A stretch of 37,400 nucleotides of DNA from Clostridia bacterium. Its GTDB lineage: Bacteria; Bacillota; Clostridia; SK-Y3. Below are positions 24,345-34,151 of the stretch, piece after piece. Positions within the stretch are counted from its first letter, which is position 1. Each line of letters opens with the position of its first letter. The position numbers and the translations under genes are program-made. The DNA is taken from contig SKGK01000150.1 in assembly GCA_007117465.1 (NCBI GenBank), forward strand, positions 1 through 37,400, read 5' to 3'. Below the pieces are notes generated by a model. It was not told where the DNA came from and ran no database searches. It saw only the letters and a program-made list of their open reading frames with translations.

Positions 24345-25063
24345 AAGGTTTGAAGGTATTAGCGATTGATACAGCATCTATTGTTGCCACTGCAGCAATT
24401 ATGGATGAACACAAATTAATAGGGGAGTGTATTTTAAATCATGATAAGACGCACTCTCAAAAAATGATGCCGATGATACAACAGCTTTTTGAAAGTACGG
24501 CATTAACACCTAAAGAGATAGATGTATTTGCAGCTGCTAATGGACCAGGTTCTTTTACGGGACTTAGAATTGGGGTAGCTACTATCAAGGGCTTTGCGCA
24601 TGCGCTTAACAAGCCTGTTGTAGGGATATCGACACTAGATGGGCTTGCGTATAATCTAGCATTTTGTCAGCATATAATTTGTCCGATTATGGATGCGAGA
24701 AGACAGCAAGTCTATAATGCATTATATAGGTGTGATAATCATACACTCCGTATGCTCACGCCGTATCGGGCATTATCTATTGAAGCGCTTGTAGAAGAAC
24801 TAATTCAAACAGATGAAAAAGTGATCTTTACAGGAGATGGTGTACCGGTATTTGATGCATATTTAAAAGAAAAATTGCAAGCAAAATGCAATTTCGCACC
24901 GACTGCCATACGCATGCAGCGAGCCTCTTCTATTGGGGCACTAGCGATGCAAAAAGCATTAGCAGGAGAGGTGGATGATTACATGACGTTTGCACCTTTC
25001 TATCTGCGTAAGTCACAAGCCGAAAGAGAATATGAAAATAAATTAAAAGCTTTGACAGAATAG
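24335..25063 (+). CDS. tsaB: tRNA threonylcarbamoyladenosine synthesis scaffold TsaB
   Basis: TsaB is a catalytically inactive paralogue and partner of TsaD in t6A37 synthesis. The 242-residue ASKHA-fold protein has VLAIDTAS near the start, HSQKMMPMIQQL, and the family hallmark AANGPGSFTGLRIGVATIKG (67-86). I keep GTG 24335; TTG 24341 and TTG 24350 are alternative starts with AAAGG between them. In many Firmicutes rimI and tsaD follow; here they do not, and rpiB follows from a separate promoter. Confidence 0.95.
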   Translation: MELKGLKVLAIDTASIVATAAIMDEHKLIGECILNHDKTHSQKMMPMIQQLFESTALTPKEIDVFAAANGPGSFTGLRIGVATIKGFAHALNKPVVGISTLDGLAYNLAFCQHIICPIMDARRQQVYNALYRCDNHTLRMLTPYRALSIEALVEELIQTDEKVIFTGDGVPVFDAYLKEKLQAKCNFAPTAIRMQRASSIGALAMQKALAGEVDDYMTFAPFYLRKSQAEREYENKLKALTE

Positions 25064-25080
25064 CGACAATTGTATAAAAT
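25052..25080 (+). promoter_or_regulatory. Promoter for rpiB-upp-dCMP deaminase-glnS
   Basis: TTGACA (25052-25057) and TAAAAT (25075-25080) are 17 bp apart. The -35 lies inside the last codons of tsaB. The four genes that follow are spaced 26-38 bp apart with no terminator between them. Confidence 0.75.
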
Positions 25081-25126
25081 ATTAAAAGGAGAAAATATAG
25101 CATAGATGTGTAGGAAGGAGTATTAT

Positions 25127-25564
25127 ATGATTGCTATAGGAAGCGACCATGGGGGGTTTGAATTAAAAGAGGAAATAAAGACTTATTTAACGGAAAAAGG
25201 TTATGTCGTAAAGGATTTTGGTGTGCAGAGAGAAATGTCAGTTGATTATCCAGATATTGCACATCCTGTTTGTATGGCAGTGCTTAAGGGAGAATATGAA
25301 AGGGGTATATTAGTTTGTGGCACAGGCATTGGAATATCCATTGCAGCTAATAAGATACCAGGCATTCGTGCCGCACTTTGTGGGAACTGTTATTCAGCAA
25401 GAATGGCAAAACAGCATAATAATGCAAATATTATTACGTTAGGTGGAAGAGTAACAGGGACTGATTTAGCAAAAGAGATAGTAGATGCATGGCTTGAAAC
25501 TAAATTTGAAGGCGGTCGACATCAAACGCGTGTAGATAAAATTCATGGACTTGAAAACAAATAA
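25127..25564 (+). CDS. rpiB: Ribose-5-phosphate isomerase B
   Basis: RpiB interconverts ribose-5-phosphate and ribulose-5-phosphate (pentose phosphate pathway). The 145-residue protein has [14 protein letters not shown] (4-17), the catalytic cysteine in [15 protein letters not shown] (Cys64), and the [14 protein letters not shown] segment. I choose ATG 25127 after AGGAAGGAG; the track start adds seven codons that include this site. Allose-6-phosphate isomerase is a possible side activity of the family. It supplies PRPP precursors next to upp. Confidence 0.95.
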   Translation: MIAIGSDHGGFELKEEIKTYLTEKGYVVKDFGVQREMSVDYPDIAHPVCMAVLKGEYERGILVCGTGIGISIAANKIPGIRAALCGNCYSARMAKQHNNANIITLGGRVTGTDLAKEIVDAWLETKFEGGRHQTRVDKIHGLENK

Positions 25565-25602
25565 CAAAGATATTTAATTTAAAGGAAAAGGAGCGGATAG
25601 GT

Positions 25603-26235
25603 ATGAGTAATAAAGTATTTATTATGGATCATCCATTAATTCAGCACAAAGTTTCACTAATTAGAGATATTAATACAGGGGTTAAGGAATTTAGAGAGTT
25701 AGTAGAAGAGATTGCAATGCTTATGGGGTATGAGGTTACAAGGAATTTGCCACTACAGCAAGTGGAAATCGAAACGCCTGTTTCAAGAGCAAAAACCAAT
25801 GTAATTTCAGGAAAAAAATTAGCTATTATCCCTATTTTGCGTGCAGGTCTAGGCATGGTAGACGGAATGTTAAAGCTTATCCCAGCAGCAAAAGTAGGAC
25901 ATATTGGACTTTATAGAGATCCTGAGAGCTTAGATCCGATTGAATATTACTGTAAATTACCAACTGACATAGAAGATAGAGAGTTAATTGTGGTAGACCC
26001 GATGCTTGCCACAGGTGGTTCGGCGTCTGCAGCGATTCAATTTATCAAAGAAAAAGGTGGAAGCAACATTAAATTTATGTGCCTGATTGCTTCGCCAGAG
26101 GGCGTACAAAGAGTATGTAAGGATCACCCAGATGTAGACATCTATTGTGGAGCAGTAGATGAAAAGCTAAACGACCATGGGTACATCGTACCAGGCCTTG
26201 GTGATGCAGGCGATCGATTATTTGGTACAAAGTAA
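25603..26235 (+). CDS. upp: Uracil phosphoribosyltransferase
   Basis: Upp salvages uracil to UMP with PRPP. The 210-residue protein has [24 protein letters not shown], the PRPP loop [16 protein letters not shown] (130-145), [10 protein letters not shown], and the C-terminal [10 protein letters not shown] that contacts uracil. Length and ending are normal. It sits 38 bp after rpiB and 26 bp before the dCMP deaminase, a pyrimidine-salvage group conserved in Firmicutes. Confidence 0.98.
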   Translation: MSNKVFIMDHPLIQHKVSLIRDINTGVKEFRELVEEIAMLMGYEVTRNLPLQQVEIETPVSRAKTNVISGKKLAIIPILRAGLGMVDGMLKLIPAAKVGHIGLYRDPESLDPIEYYCKLPTDIEDRELIVVDPMLATGGSASAAIQFIKEKGGSNIKFMCLIASPEGVQRVCKDHPDVDIYCGAVDEKLNDHGYIVPGLGDAGDRLFGTK

Positions 26236-26261
26236 AGAGAAAGGCATAAGGGGGAAATATT

Positions 26262-26705
26262 ATGCGCCCTTCGTGGGATGAATATTTTATGAAGCTTGCC
26301 AAAGAAGTTAAATCGAGGTCTACCTGCAAGAGAAGACAAGTAGGTGCGTTAATTGTAAAAGAGAAGCGCATCTTAGCTACAGGCTATAATGGTGCGCCTA
26401 CAGGATGCAAGCATTGTATAGACATAGGGTGTATGCGTGATAAGCTCAGCATTCCGTCAGGTGAGCGTCATGAACTTTGTAGAGGGATTCATGCTGAGCA
26501 AAATGGCATTGTACAAGCAGCATATGCGGGGACAAGCATTGCAGGGAGCACACTTTATGTGACGCATCAACCGTGTAGCTTATGTGCGAAAATGATTATT
26601 AATGCAGGGATTGTAAGGGTAGTTTATGAAGGAACATATCCAGATGAATTGTCAGCAATGCTGCTAGAAGAAGCGCAGGTGGACTATCGTCAATACAAGC
26701 AATAA
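26262..26705 (+). CDS. dCMP deaminase family protein (ComEB-like)
   Basis: This zinc-dependent deaminase most likely converts dCMP to dUMP for dTMP synthesis. The 147-residue protein has [12 protein letters not shown] at the start and [18 protein letters not shown]. The zinc site is HAEQN (77-81, with the proton-shuttle Glu79) and PCSLC (104-108). The extra Cys/His cluster [13 protein letters not shown] is typical of the dCMP deaminase/ComEB branch. The ribosome binding site is a weak GGGG. It lies between upp and glnS, consistent with pyrimidine metabolism. Confidence 0.93.
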   Translation: MRPSWDEYFMKLAKEVKSRSTCKRRQVGALIVKEKRILATGYNGAPTGCKHCIDIGCMRDKLSIPSGERHELCRGIHAEQNGIVQAAYAGTSIAGSTLYVTHQPCSLCAKMIINAGIVRVVYEGTYPDELSAMLLEEAQVDYRQYKQ

Positions 26706-26733
26706 CAGAAGATAACAATAGGGAGGAAAAAGA

Positions 26734-28440
26734 ATGTCTGAAAATCAGAATATAGACCATAGTACGGACGAATCAATTGTTCGTTCTAATTTTATTCACA
26801 ATATAATTGATGAAGATATTGAAAATAACGTATACGATAGGAAGGTGCATACACGTTTTCCGCCTGAACCTAATGGGTATTTGCATATAGGACATGCAAA
26901 ATCCATATGCCTAAATTTTGGTACGGCTAAAAAGTATAGAGGCTTATGCAATCTTCGTTTTGATGATACTAATCCCATAAAAGAGGAGGTGGAGTTTATA
27001 GAATCAATCAAAAAAGATGTAAAGTGGCTAGGATTTGATTGGGAAGAACGTATGTATTATGCGTCTGACTATTTTGAAAAATTATATGAATGTGCGATAA
27101 TTCTTATTGAAAAAGGAAAAGCGTATGTGTGTGATTTGTCAGCAGAACAAATGAGGGAATATCGGGGAACACTCACTTCTAACGGTAAACCTAGCCCATA
27201 TCGTGACCGTAGTGTACAAGAAAACCTCGACTTGTTTAAACGGATGCGTGCAGGTGAATTTGAAGACGGTGCGCGCGTTTTAAGGGCAAACATTGATATG
27301 GAATCGCCCAATCTTAATATGCGTGACCCCGTGCTTTATCGTATTTCCCATGCGACACATCACCGCACGAAAGATGATTGGTGTATTTATCCAATGTATG
27401 ATTATGCACATCCAATATCGGATGCATTAGAAGATATTACCCATTCGATTTGCACATTAGAGTTTGAAGCACACCGACCATTATATGATTGGGTACTGAG
27501 TGAATTAGATTTTAAGCAGCCACCAAAGCAGATTGAATTTGCAAGACTCGAACTTACAAATACAGTGATGAGTAAGCGAAAGCTTAGAAAACTCGTAGAA
27601 GAAGGGTATGTAAATGGATGGGATGATCCACGTATGCCTACCATGTCAGCGCTAAGACGCCGCGGATATACACCCGAAGCGATACGGGATTTTTGTGATA
27701 AGATAGGCGTAGCTAAAGCCATTAGCCAAGTGGATATTGCCCTTTTAGAGCACTGCATAAGAGACAATTTAAAATTAAAAGAGGCACGAATGATGGCGGT
27801 GCTGCGACCACTTAAAGTGGTAATTACCAATTATCCAGCAGATAAAGTAGAATATTTTAAAGTGGAAAATAACCAGGAAAGCCCAGAAATGGGCACAAGA
27901 GAAGTTCCTTTTTGCAGAGAAATATATATTGAGCAAGAGGACTTTATGGAAAACCCTCCTAAAAAATATTTCAGACTATATCCAGGTAATGAAGTGCGAC
28001 TTAAGAATGCGTATTTTGTTAAGTGTGAAGAAATAATTAAAAACGATGCAGGTGAGATTGTTGAGATTCGCTGTACCTATGACCCCGAGACGAGAAGTGG
28101 ATCTGGTTTTACGGGTAGAAAGGTAAAGGGAACACTTCACTGGGTATCCGCTCAGCATGCGGTTAAAGCACAGGTACGCCTGTATGACAATCTTTTCTTA
28201 GAGCAAGAACAGGCAGCAGTTTCAGAAAGCGTTGAGCTTGATGGTATGATGCTCAATAAAAACTCACTAGAAGTGATTGAAAGCTATATAGAGCCTTCCG
28301 TAAAAGAAGCAAAATCAGGTCAGCGCTATCAGTTTATTAGAAATGGTTATTTTTGCGTAGACGCGGTAGATTCAACACCAGAGAAGATGGTATTTAACCG
28401 CATTGTATCGCTTAAGAGTTCTTTTAAAATTAAAAATTAA
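26734..28440 (+). CDS. glnS: Glutaminyl-tRNA synthetase
   Basis: GlnS charges tRNA-Gln with glutamine directly. The 568-residue class I enzyme has [16 protein letters not shown] (42-57, the HIGH motif), LRFDDTNP, the KMSKS-equivalent VMSKRKL (278-284), and the DDPRMPT and [14 protein letters not shown] segments. A full anticodon-binding domain runs to residue 568. [13 protein letters not shown] and the GlnRS-type C-terminus separate it from GltX. Most Firmicutes make Gln-tRNA through GatCAB transamidation, so a GlnRS marks the lineage subset that acquired it. The ribosome binding site is GGGAGGAA. It is the last gene of the rpiB operon. Confidence 0.96.
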   Translation: MSENQNIDHSTDESIVRSNFIHNIIDEDIENNVYDRKVHTRFPPEPNGYLHIGHAKSICLNFGTAKKYRGLCNLRFDDTNPIKEEVEFIESIKKDVKWLGFDWEERMYYASDYFEKLYECAIILIEKGKAYVCDLSAEQMREYRGTLTSNGKPSPYRDRSVQENLDLFKRMRAGEFEDGARVLRANIDMESPNLNMRDPVLYRISHATHHRTKDDWCIYPMYDYAHPISDALEDITHSICTLEFEAHRPLYDWVLSELDFKQPPKQIEFARLELTNTVMSKRKLRKLVEEGYVNGWDDPRMPTMSALRRRGYTPEAIRDFCDKIGVAKAISQVDIALLEHCIRDNLKLKEARMMAVLRPLKVVITNYPADKVEYFKVENNQESPEMGTREVPFCREIYIEQEDFMENPPKKYFRLYPGNEVRLKNAYFVKCEEIIKNDAGEIVEIRCTYDPETRSGSGFTGRKVKGTLHWVSAQHAVKAQVRLYDNLFLEQEQAAVSESVELDGMMLNKNSLEVIESYIEPSVKEAKSGQRYQFIRNGYFCVDAVDSTPEKMVFNRIVSLKSSFKIKN

Positions 28441-28451
28441 GTATTTACTTT

Positions 28452-28487
28452 AAAAAGACATATAAATTTTTTATATGTCTTTTTTGC
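28452..28487 (+). terminator. Intrinsic terminator after glnS
   Basis: AAAAAGACATATAAA and TTTATATGTCTTTTT form a near-perfect 14-15 bp stem with a short T loop, followed by a T run. Confidence 0.92.
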
Positions 28488-28489
28488 TA

Positions 28490-28528
28490 TTGACATTTTA
28501 GAATAAATATATTAGAATATTATAATAT
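28490..28528 (+). promoter_or_regulatory. arsR promoter and overlapping palindromic operator
   Basis: TTGACA (28490-28495) and TAGAAT (28513-28518) are 17 bp apart. The perfect 12-bp palindrome ATATTATAATAT (28517-28528) begins inside the -10, where an ArsR/SmtB repressor would block transcription. Autoregulation is inferred. Confidence 0.75.
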
Positions 28529-28556
28529 AATAAAAAAGAAAGCAGGTAGAAATAGG

Positions 28557-28862
28557 GTGTTTGATGAAATGCAAGTTAAAATATTTAAAGCTTTAGCACA
28601 TCCGGTGCGGCTAAAGATTGTTAAGGCATTAGCAAAGCAAAGTTTATGTGTATGTGAATTAAATGCTGATGTTGAATTTAGTCAGTCGAACTTATCGCAG
28701 CACTTAAAAATATTAAGGGAAGCTGGGGTGGTATACTCTAAAAAAGAAGGACTACGCATTAATTACTATATCCGTAATCAAGATGTTAGAAAATTACTAG
28801 ATGTGGTAGACCAAATGATAATTAGGCAGATTGAAGAAGTTAATCAAAAGATAATGGTTTAA
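28557..28862 (+). CDS. ArsR/SmtB-family metalloregulator
   Basis: This 101-residue winged-helix repressor has the family core KALAHPVRLKIVKALAK and the recognition region FSQSNLSQHLKILREAGVV. Its wing is SKKEGLRINYYIR. A metalloid-binding pair CVCEL (Cys31, Cys33) sits at the alpha-3 helix, as in arsenic-sensing ArsR, though the third cysteine of the E. coli motif is Asn here. The start GTG 28557 has a weak AGGTAG site; ATG 28569 is possible. It heads an operon with a small thioredoxin and a permease. The cognate ligand (arsenite, organoarsenical or another thiophilic metal) is inferred. Confidence 0.9.
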   Translation: MFDEMQVKIFKALAHPVRLKIVKALAKQSLCVCELNADVEFSQSNLSQHLKILREAGVVYSKKEGLRINYYIRNQDVRKLLDVVDQMIIRQIEEVNQKIMV

Positions 28863-28883
28863 ATAATAAAAGGAGCGTGTAGT

Positions 28884-29123
28884 ATGATTATTAAAGTATT
28901 AGGAACAGGGTGTCCAAAGTGTAAAAAGTTAGAAAATAACGTGAAAGAAGCGGTAAAGCAAATGGGGATTGAGGCAACAGTTGAGAAGGTAGCAGATATT
29001 AATGATATTATGGAATATGGCGTATTACAGACACCCGCGTTAGTAGTAGATGAGCAGGTGAAAGTTATGGGAAAAGTATTAGATGTTGAAGGAGTAAAAC
29101 AAGTAATAAGGAAAGATGAATAA
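28884..29123 (+). CDS. Small thioredoxin-family redox protein (CPKC)
   Basis: A 79-residue glutaredoxin-sized thioredoxin of the TM0996/MTH895 group. It begins MIIKVLGTGCPKCKKLENNVKEA, with the redox pair Cys10/Cys13, and contains GVLQTPALVVDEQV, whose cis-proline follows Thr (TPAL). Such proteins are commonly encoded with ArsR regulators and PF03773 permeases, exactly as here. It probably passes electrons or handles a thiol-bound metalloid for the permease system. The ribosome binding site is AAGGAG. The exact substrate is unknown. Confidence 0.9.
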   Translation: MIIKVLGTGCPKCKKLENNVKEAVKQMGIEATVEKVADINDIMEYGVLQTPALVVDEQVKVMGKVLDVEGVKQVIRKDE

Positions 29124-29273
29124 TAAGTAGTGGTTATATACGTCAGTTTAAGCCATAATATGGAATGATTAAAAAAATAGCGGAAGATGTAAAAATATCG
29201 TTTAAACGGACAACTATGAAGAAGTGGGAATGGAAATTTTTAAAAATATCAATAGATAGTTAGGAGATAGATA

Positions 29274-30443
29274 ATGAAGGAAGAGGTTAAAAAGTTTTTA
29301 CTTATTTTAGGGGTGTTTTTGGCAGCTTACTTTTTGCCGATAGATCAAGGGAGAGTTCAAAATGCCATTATTGAAGCATTTGCTATGCTTCATGAATATG
29401 CAAGAGAACATGTATTGCTATGCCTTATTCCTGCTTTTTTCATTGCGGGTGCGATTTCCATTTTCATTTCGCAAGGAGCGGTGCTAAAATATTTAGGACC
29501 ACAAGCTAAAAAATGGATTTCGTATAGCGTAGCATCGGTATCGGGCACCATTTTAGCAGTTTGTTCATGTACTGTGTTACCGCTTTTTGCAGGCATTTAT
29601 AAACGGGGAGCAGGCATCGGACCTGCAACCGCATTTTTATATTCAGGGCCTGCCATTAATGTGCTTGCCATTATTATTACGGCAAGGGTATTAGGACCAG
29701 AATTAGGTATAGCAAGGGCAGTAGCGGCTATTTTATTTAGTGTCATTATTGGCATTATCATGCAGCTTATATATGGAAAAGAAGAAAAAGAAAAAAAGGC
29801 ACAAAAAGGATTTATTGCTCAAGAGGAAGAAGAAACAAGACCCCTTTGGAAAAATATCATCTACTTTGCTTCAATGGTTGGCATATTAGTTTTTGCAAAT
29901 TGGGGAAAACCAGTAGAAACAACAGGCGTATGGGCAAGTATTTTTAATAACAAATGGTTTATTACAAGTATTTTCGTTGTGGTTCTTGCGTATACGATTA
30001 TACGATGGTTTAAAAAAGAAGAACTCAAAGATTGGACGGAAGCTTCTTGGGGATATACCAAACAAATCATGCCGTTATTATTTGGCGGTGTACTAATCGC
30101 AGGTATTTTGCTAGGAAGGCCAGGTAATGAAGGGCTTATGCCTTCTTTTTGGGTAGAACAGCTGGTAGGTGGTAATTCCCTAGGAGCGAACTTTTTTGCC
30201 GCTATAGCAGGGGCATTTATGTATTTTGCAACACTTACAGAAGTGCCGATTTTAGAAGGTTTATTAGGAGCAGGTATGGGAAAAGGACCCGCGCTTGCAC
30301 TACTGTTAGCAGGGCCAGCATTATCTCTACCGAATATGCTTGTTATTCGGAGCGTGATGGGAACAAAAAAAACAGTGGTTTTCATCTCATTGGTAATTGT
30401 GATGGCGACAATCGCAGGTGTTATATTTGGAACATTTTTTTGA
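29274..30443 (+). CDS. PF03773 (ArsP/DUF318-type) permease
   Basis: A 389-residue membrane protein with about ten hydrophobic segments in two homologous halves. The first half carries SGTILAVCSCTVLPLFAGIYKRGAGIGPATAFLYSGPAINV (Cys97, Cys99). The second carries AGAFMYFATLTEVPILEGLLGAGMGKGPALALLLAGPALSLPNM. These are the conserved repeats of PF03773 permeases, which include ArsP exporters of trivalent organoarsenicals. A charged loop (EEKEKKAQKGFIAQEEEETR, about 170-190) separates the halves. It follows arsR and the small thioredoxin after a 150-bp gap containing no clear gene. Substrate is inferred, not proven. Confidence 0.9.
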   Translation: MKEEVKKFLLILGVFLAAYFLPIDQGRVQNAIIEAFAMLHEYAREHVLLCLIPAFFIAGAISIFISQGAVLKYLGPQAKKWISYSVASVSGTILAVCSCTVLPLFAGIYKRGAGIGPATAFLYSGPAINVLAIIITARVLGPELGIARAVAAILFSVIIGIIMQLIYGKEEKEKKAQKGFIAQEEEETRPLWKNIIYFASMVGILVFANWGKPVETTGVWASIFNNKWFITSIFVVVLAYTIIRWFKKEELKDWTEASWGYTKQIMPLLFGGVLIAGILLGRPGNEGLMPSFWVEQLVGGNSLGANFFAAIAGAFMYFATLTEVPILEGLLGAGMGKGPALALLLAGPALSLPNMLVIRSVMGTKKTVVFISLVIVMATIAGVIFGTFF

Positions 30444-30453
30444 GCAAACGAGC

Positions 30454-30498
30454 AAAAGCGACCCATATGCTTTTTAAAAGTATATGGGTCGCTTTTTT
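30454..30498 (+). terminator. Intrinsic terminator after the permease
   Basis: AAAAGCGACCCATAT and ATATGGGTCGCTTTT form a strong stem running into TTTTTT. Confidence 0.93.
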
Positions 30499-30567
30499 AA
30501 GGTGCATAAAATTCAGTTAAATAATATTTTTCAATTTAAGAAAATACACTCTTTTGTTATAATGTGC

Positions 30568-30597
30568 TTGACTTTTATATAACAAATAAGATAAAAT
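30568..30597 (+). promoter_or_regulatory. Promoter for prfC
   Basis: TTGACT (30568-30573) and TAAAAT (30592-30597) are 18 bp apart, about 70 bases before the prfC start. A further TATAAT lies at 30556-30561. Confidence 0.6.
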
Positions 30598-30666
30598 GAA
30601 TTTTAATGATATCTGCACGGACAAGGTAGCATTTAAAACAAGATACATTTTAGTAGAAGAGGTTAA

Positions 30667-32274
30667 ATGGAAATGACAAACAACAAAAATGTAATAAAAG
30701 AAGTACAAAGAAGAAAAACATTTGCGATTATTTCGCACCCTGATGCGGGTAAGACGACACTTACAGAAAAACTACTTTTATATGGAGGAGCAATACGCCT
30801 AGCAGGAACCGTAAAAGGAAGAAAAGCGCAACAATACGCAGTATCAGATTGGATGGAGATTGAAAAACAAAGAGGGATCTCAGTAACGTCTAGTGTGATG
30901 CAGTTTGATTATGATGGCTATCGCATTAATATTTTAGATACCCCAGGGCATCAAGATTTTAGTGAAGATACGTATAGGACCTTAGTGGCAGCAGATAGTG
31001 CAGTGATGTTAATAGATGGGGCGAAGGGTGTGGAAGCGCAAACTAAAAAGCTTTTTCATGTTTGTAAGATGCGTGGTATACCTATATTTACATTTATCAA
31101 TAAATTAGATAGATATAGTAAAGATCCTTTTGAATTAATAGAAGAAATTGAAACTACGCTTGGGATTCAGTCTTATCCAATGAATTGGCCGATTGGTGTC
31201 GAAGGAAATTTTAAAGGAATCTATAATCGGCAGTCATCGCAAGTAGAGTTATTTCAAAGTGATTCACATGGACAAAGAGTAGTTTCATCGAATATAGGTA
31301 AAGTAGAAGATGAAAAGTTTAGACAGGTGTTAGGAGAACAGCTCTACGAGAGGCTTTGCGAAGAAATTGAACTGCTTGATATTGCAGGAGATGAATTTGA
31401 TGTAGAAAAAGTGAAAAAAGGTGAGCTAACCCCTATTTTTTTTGGGAGTGCTATGACCAATTTTGGGGTGCAACCTTTTCTAGAAGCTTTTTTGCAATTA
31501 GCACCATCCCCAACCAAGCGGATAACGGGAGAAGGAGATATAGCACCAGAAAAGGATGTGTTTTCCGGATTTGTATTTAAAATTCAAGCTAATATGAACC
31601 CAACACATAGAGATCGTATTGCTTTTATTCGCATTTGCTCAGGGAAGTTTGATAAAGGTATGGAAGTTAACCATGTAAGGCTTAATAAGAGTGTGAAGCT
31701 TGCACAACCACAGCAGTTTTTAGCGCAAGATCGAAATATCGTAGAAGAGGCGTACGCGGGCGATATTATTGGTATCTTTGACCCAGGTATTTTTCATATT
31801 GGTGATACTCTTTGTCAGGCAAAAGAGGCTTTTAAATTTGAAGGAATCCCTATGTTTCCAGCAGAACATTTTGCCATTGTGTCGATTAAAGACGCTATGA
31901 AAAGAAAGCAATTTGTAAAAGGGATTGAACAAATATCCGAAGAAGGTGCCATTCAAGTATTTAAACAACCTAATATTGGGGTAGAGACATTAATTATAGG
32001 CGTTGTAGGGATATTGCAGTTCGAAGTATTGGAATATCGCTTGAAAAATGAATATGGCGTACAAATTCAGATTCAAAAACTTCCTTATCAATTTGCGCGT
32101 TGGGTAAAATCAGGTATTGTTGATGAACAGAAGGTCGGATATTCTGACAGTGCACTTTTAATTGAAGATCAGTATGGACGCCCCGTGGTGCTATTTAAAA
32201 ACCAGTGGATGTTAGATGCGATTACGCAAAAAATGAAGGATGTAATGTTTGAGGAGATACCAACGGTGATATAG
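30667..32274 (+). CDS. prfC: Peptide chain release factor 3
   Basis: RF3 is the GTPase that recycles RF1/RF2 from the ribosome after peptide release. The 535-residue protein has G1 SHPDAGKTTLTEKLLLYGGAI (23-43), the RF3-specific VSDWMEIEKQRGISVTSSVMQF, G3 DTPGHQDFSEDTYRTL and G4 NKLDR. It also shows GDIIGIFDPG...GDTL and the C-terminal LPYQFARWV typical of RF3 and absent from EF-G. ATG 30667 or ATG 30673 could be the start; GAGGTT precedes both. It is a monocistronic unit between arsenic-type loci. Confidence 0.96.
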   Translation: MEMTNNKNVIKEVQRRKTFAIISHPDAGKTTLTEKLLLYGGAIRLAGTVKGRKAQQYAVSDWMEIEKQRGISVTSSVMQFDYDGYRINILDTPGHQDFSEDTYRTLVAADSAVMLIDGAKGVEAQTKKLFHVCKMRGIPIFTFINKLDRYSKDPFELIEEIETTLGIQSYPMNWPIGVEGNFKGIYNRQSSQVELFQSDSHGQRVVSSNIGKVEDEKFRQVLGEQLYERLCEEIELLDIAGDEFDVEKVKKGELTPIFFGSAMTNFGVQPFLEAFLQLAPSPTKRITGEGDIAPEKDVFSGFVFKIQANMNPTHRDRIAFIRICSGKFDKGMEVNHVRLNKSVKLAQPQQFLAQDRNIVEEAYAGDIIGIFDPGIFHIGDTLCQAKEAFKFEGIPMFPAEHFAIVSIKDAMKRKQFVKGIEQISEEGAIQVFKQPNIGVETLIIGVVGILQFEVLEYRLKNEYGVQIQIQKLPYQFARWVKSGIVDEQKVGYSDSALLIEDQYGRPVVLFKNQWMLDAITQKMKDVMFEEIPTVI

Positions 32275-32483
32275 TAATATGTGCGGAGCTAGGAGGATAA
32301 AGGACAGTTAATAAAGAAAAAGATATTCGCAAAAGTAAAAAATAGTAGGTATTATTAATGAAGTCTAAGACGAAAATAAAGAGTAATAAGACTTAAACTA
32401 GCGATGTTTAAAAGTAGGATCGTATTTAAAATCGTATTAATAAAAATATAAAAATAAACAGTGAAATAAATGGAGGGTTAATT

Positions 32484-34145
32484 TTGAAGAAGAAGAACAA
32501 TAGCAAACTAAAAGTAATACCGTTAGGTGGATTAGGAGAGATAGGAAAAAATATTACCGTTTTTGAGTATGAAAAAGACATTATGATTGTAGATTGCGGG
32601 ATTGCATTTCCAGAAGATGAAATGATGGGAGTTGATTTGGTAATTCCTGATATTACATATTTAAAGAATAATAAGGAAAGAATAAAGGGCATTGTGTTGA
32701 CACATGGACATGAAGATCATATCGGGGCACTTCCGTATGTGTTAAAAGATATAAACGTGCCTGTATATGGAACAAAGCTTACGCTAGGCTTGCTAGAAAA
32801 CAAGTTAGAAGAGCATGGTATGTTAAGAGAAACCACGCTAGAAATTATTAAGCAAGGGCAGACAATTTCGTTAGGTGTTTTTAAGATAGAATTTATTAAT
32901 TCATGCCACAGCATCGCCGATGTTGTAGCACTTGCAATACATACCCCTGTAGGTATTGTGGTTCATACGGGTGACTACAAGATAGATTATACACCCATAC
33001 AAGGTGAACCGATGGATTTAGCAAAATTTGCAGAGCTTGGAAAACAAGGGGTACTGCTTCTGATGTGTGACAGTACCAATGTAGAGCGCCCAGGATATAC
33101 TATGTCAGAAAAGACGGTAGGCAAAGCGTTTGATGAGATTTTTGCTGATGCAAAGAGTCGTATTATTGTGGCTACTTTTGCTTCAAATATCCATCGTGTA
33201 CAGCAAATTATAGATGCATCCGTAAAATTTAACCGCAAAGTAGCAGTTTCGGGTAGAAGCATGGTAAATGTAGTGGGCACGGCATTCCGTTTAGGATATT
33301 TACATGCGCCTGAAGGCACGCTTATTGAAATGAACGAAATTGATAAATACAAATCAGATAAGATAACCGTTATTACGACGGGTAGTCAAGGTGAGCCAAT
33401 GTCTGCACTTACTAGAATGGCAGCATCTTCGCACCGACAGCTAGAAATCGTGCCTGGGGATTTGGTAATTATCTCTGCAACGCCTATTCCCGGTAATGAA
33501 AAAACAGTGTCAAGAGTCATTAACCAGCTCTTTAGAAAAGGCGCAGATGTGATTTATAAGGCACTTGCAGATATCCACGTTTCGGGGCATGCTTGTCAAG
33601 AAGAGCTAAAACTTATACACAAAATTGTAAACCCTAAATTTTTTATGCCTGTGCATGGGGAGTATAGACATTTAAAACAGCATGCACTTTTAGCGCAGCA
33701 ATTAGGGATGCCCAAAGAAAATACTTTTGTGATGGATATTGGCAATGTACTTGAACTAGACGGGAATACTGCTAAAAAGAATGGTAGTGTAACGTCAGGT
33801 AAGCTTTTAGTTGATGGTCTAGGTGTGGGTGATGTTGGCAATATTGTACTAAGAGATAGAAAACTCTTATCGCAAGAAGGGCTGGTGATTGTCGTTATTA
33901 CCATTGATAGTGAGACAGGCACAATGATAGCAGAGCCTGATATTATCTCTAGAGGGTTTGTATATGTAAGAGAATCTGAGCATTTAATAGAGCAAATGCG
34001 AAAACTCACGCATCAAATGCTTTTAAATTATGAAGGCAAAGATTGGGGTACCATGAAGCGCTTAGTGAAAGATGGATTAAGGGAGCATCTATATGTATCC
34101 ATCAAAAGGAATCCAATGATACTACCTATTATTGTGGAGATGTAG
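32484..34145 (+). CDS. rnj: Ribonuclease J
   Basis: RNase J combines 5'-3' exo- and endoribonuclease activity for mRNA turnover and rRNA maturation. The 553-residue metallo-beta-lactamase/beta-CASP protein has IPLGGLGEIGKN (12-23), DCGIAFPEDEMMGVDLVIPD and the zinc motif HGHEDH (74-79). It continues with MCDSTN, the beta-CASP segments GRSMVNV and TGSQGEPMSAL, then HVSGHA and FFMPVHGEYRHLKQHA. Start is TTG 32484 behind TGGAGGG. Whether it is J1- or J2-like needs comparison; the intact zinc ligands predict an active enzyme. The 209 bp upstream hold no gene and no promoter I can place. Confidence 0.95.
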   Translation: MKKKNNSKLKVIPLGGLGEIGKNITVFEYEKDIMIVDCGIAFPEDEMMGVDLVIPDITYLKNNKERIKGIVLTHGHEDHIGALPYVLKDINVPVYGTKLTLGLLENKLEEHGMLRETTLEIIKQGQTISLGVFKIEFINSCHSIADVVALAIHTPVGIVVHTGDYKIDYTPIQGEPMDLAKFAELGKQGVLLLMCDSTNVERPGYTMSEKTVGKAFDEIFADAKSRIIVATFASNIHRVQQIIDASVKFNRKVAVSGRSMVNVVGTAFRLGYLHAPEGTLIEMNEIDKYKSDKITVITTGSQGEPMSALTRMAASSHRQLEIVPGDLVIISATPIPGNEKTVSRVINQLFRKGADVIYKALADIHVSGHACQEELKLIHKIVNPKFFMPVHGEYRHLKQHALLAQQLGMPKENTFVMDIGNVLELDGNTAKKNGSVTSGKLLVDGLGVGDVGNIVLRDRKLLSQEGLVIVVITIDSETGTMIAEPDIISRGFVYVRESEHLIEQMRKLTHQMLLNYEGKDWGTMKRLVKDGLREHLYVSIKRNPMILPIIVEM

Positions 34146-34151
34146 TAGGTA

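Noticed and set aside
29165-29263. A 32-codon ORF (MIKKIAEDVKISFKR...) between the small thioredoxin and the permease
   Set aside because: No ribosome binding site before its ATG, no recognisable domain, and the length is within chance for this composition. It could be a decayed gene, but I cannot support it.
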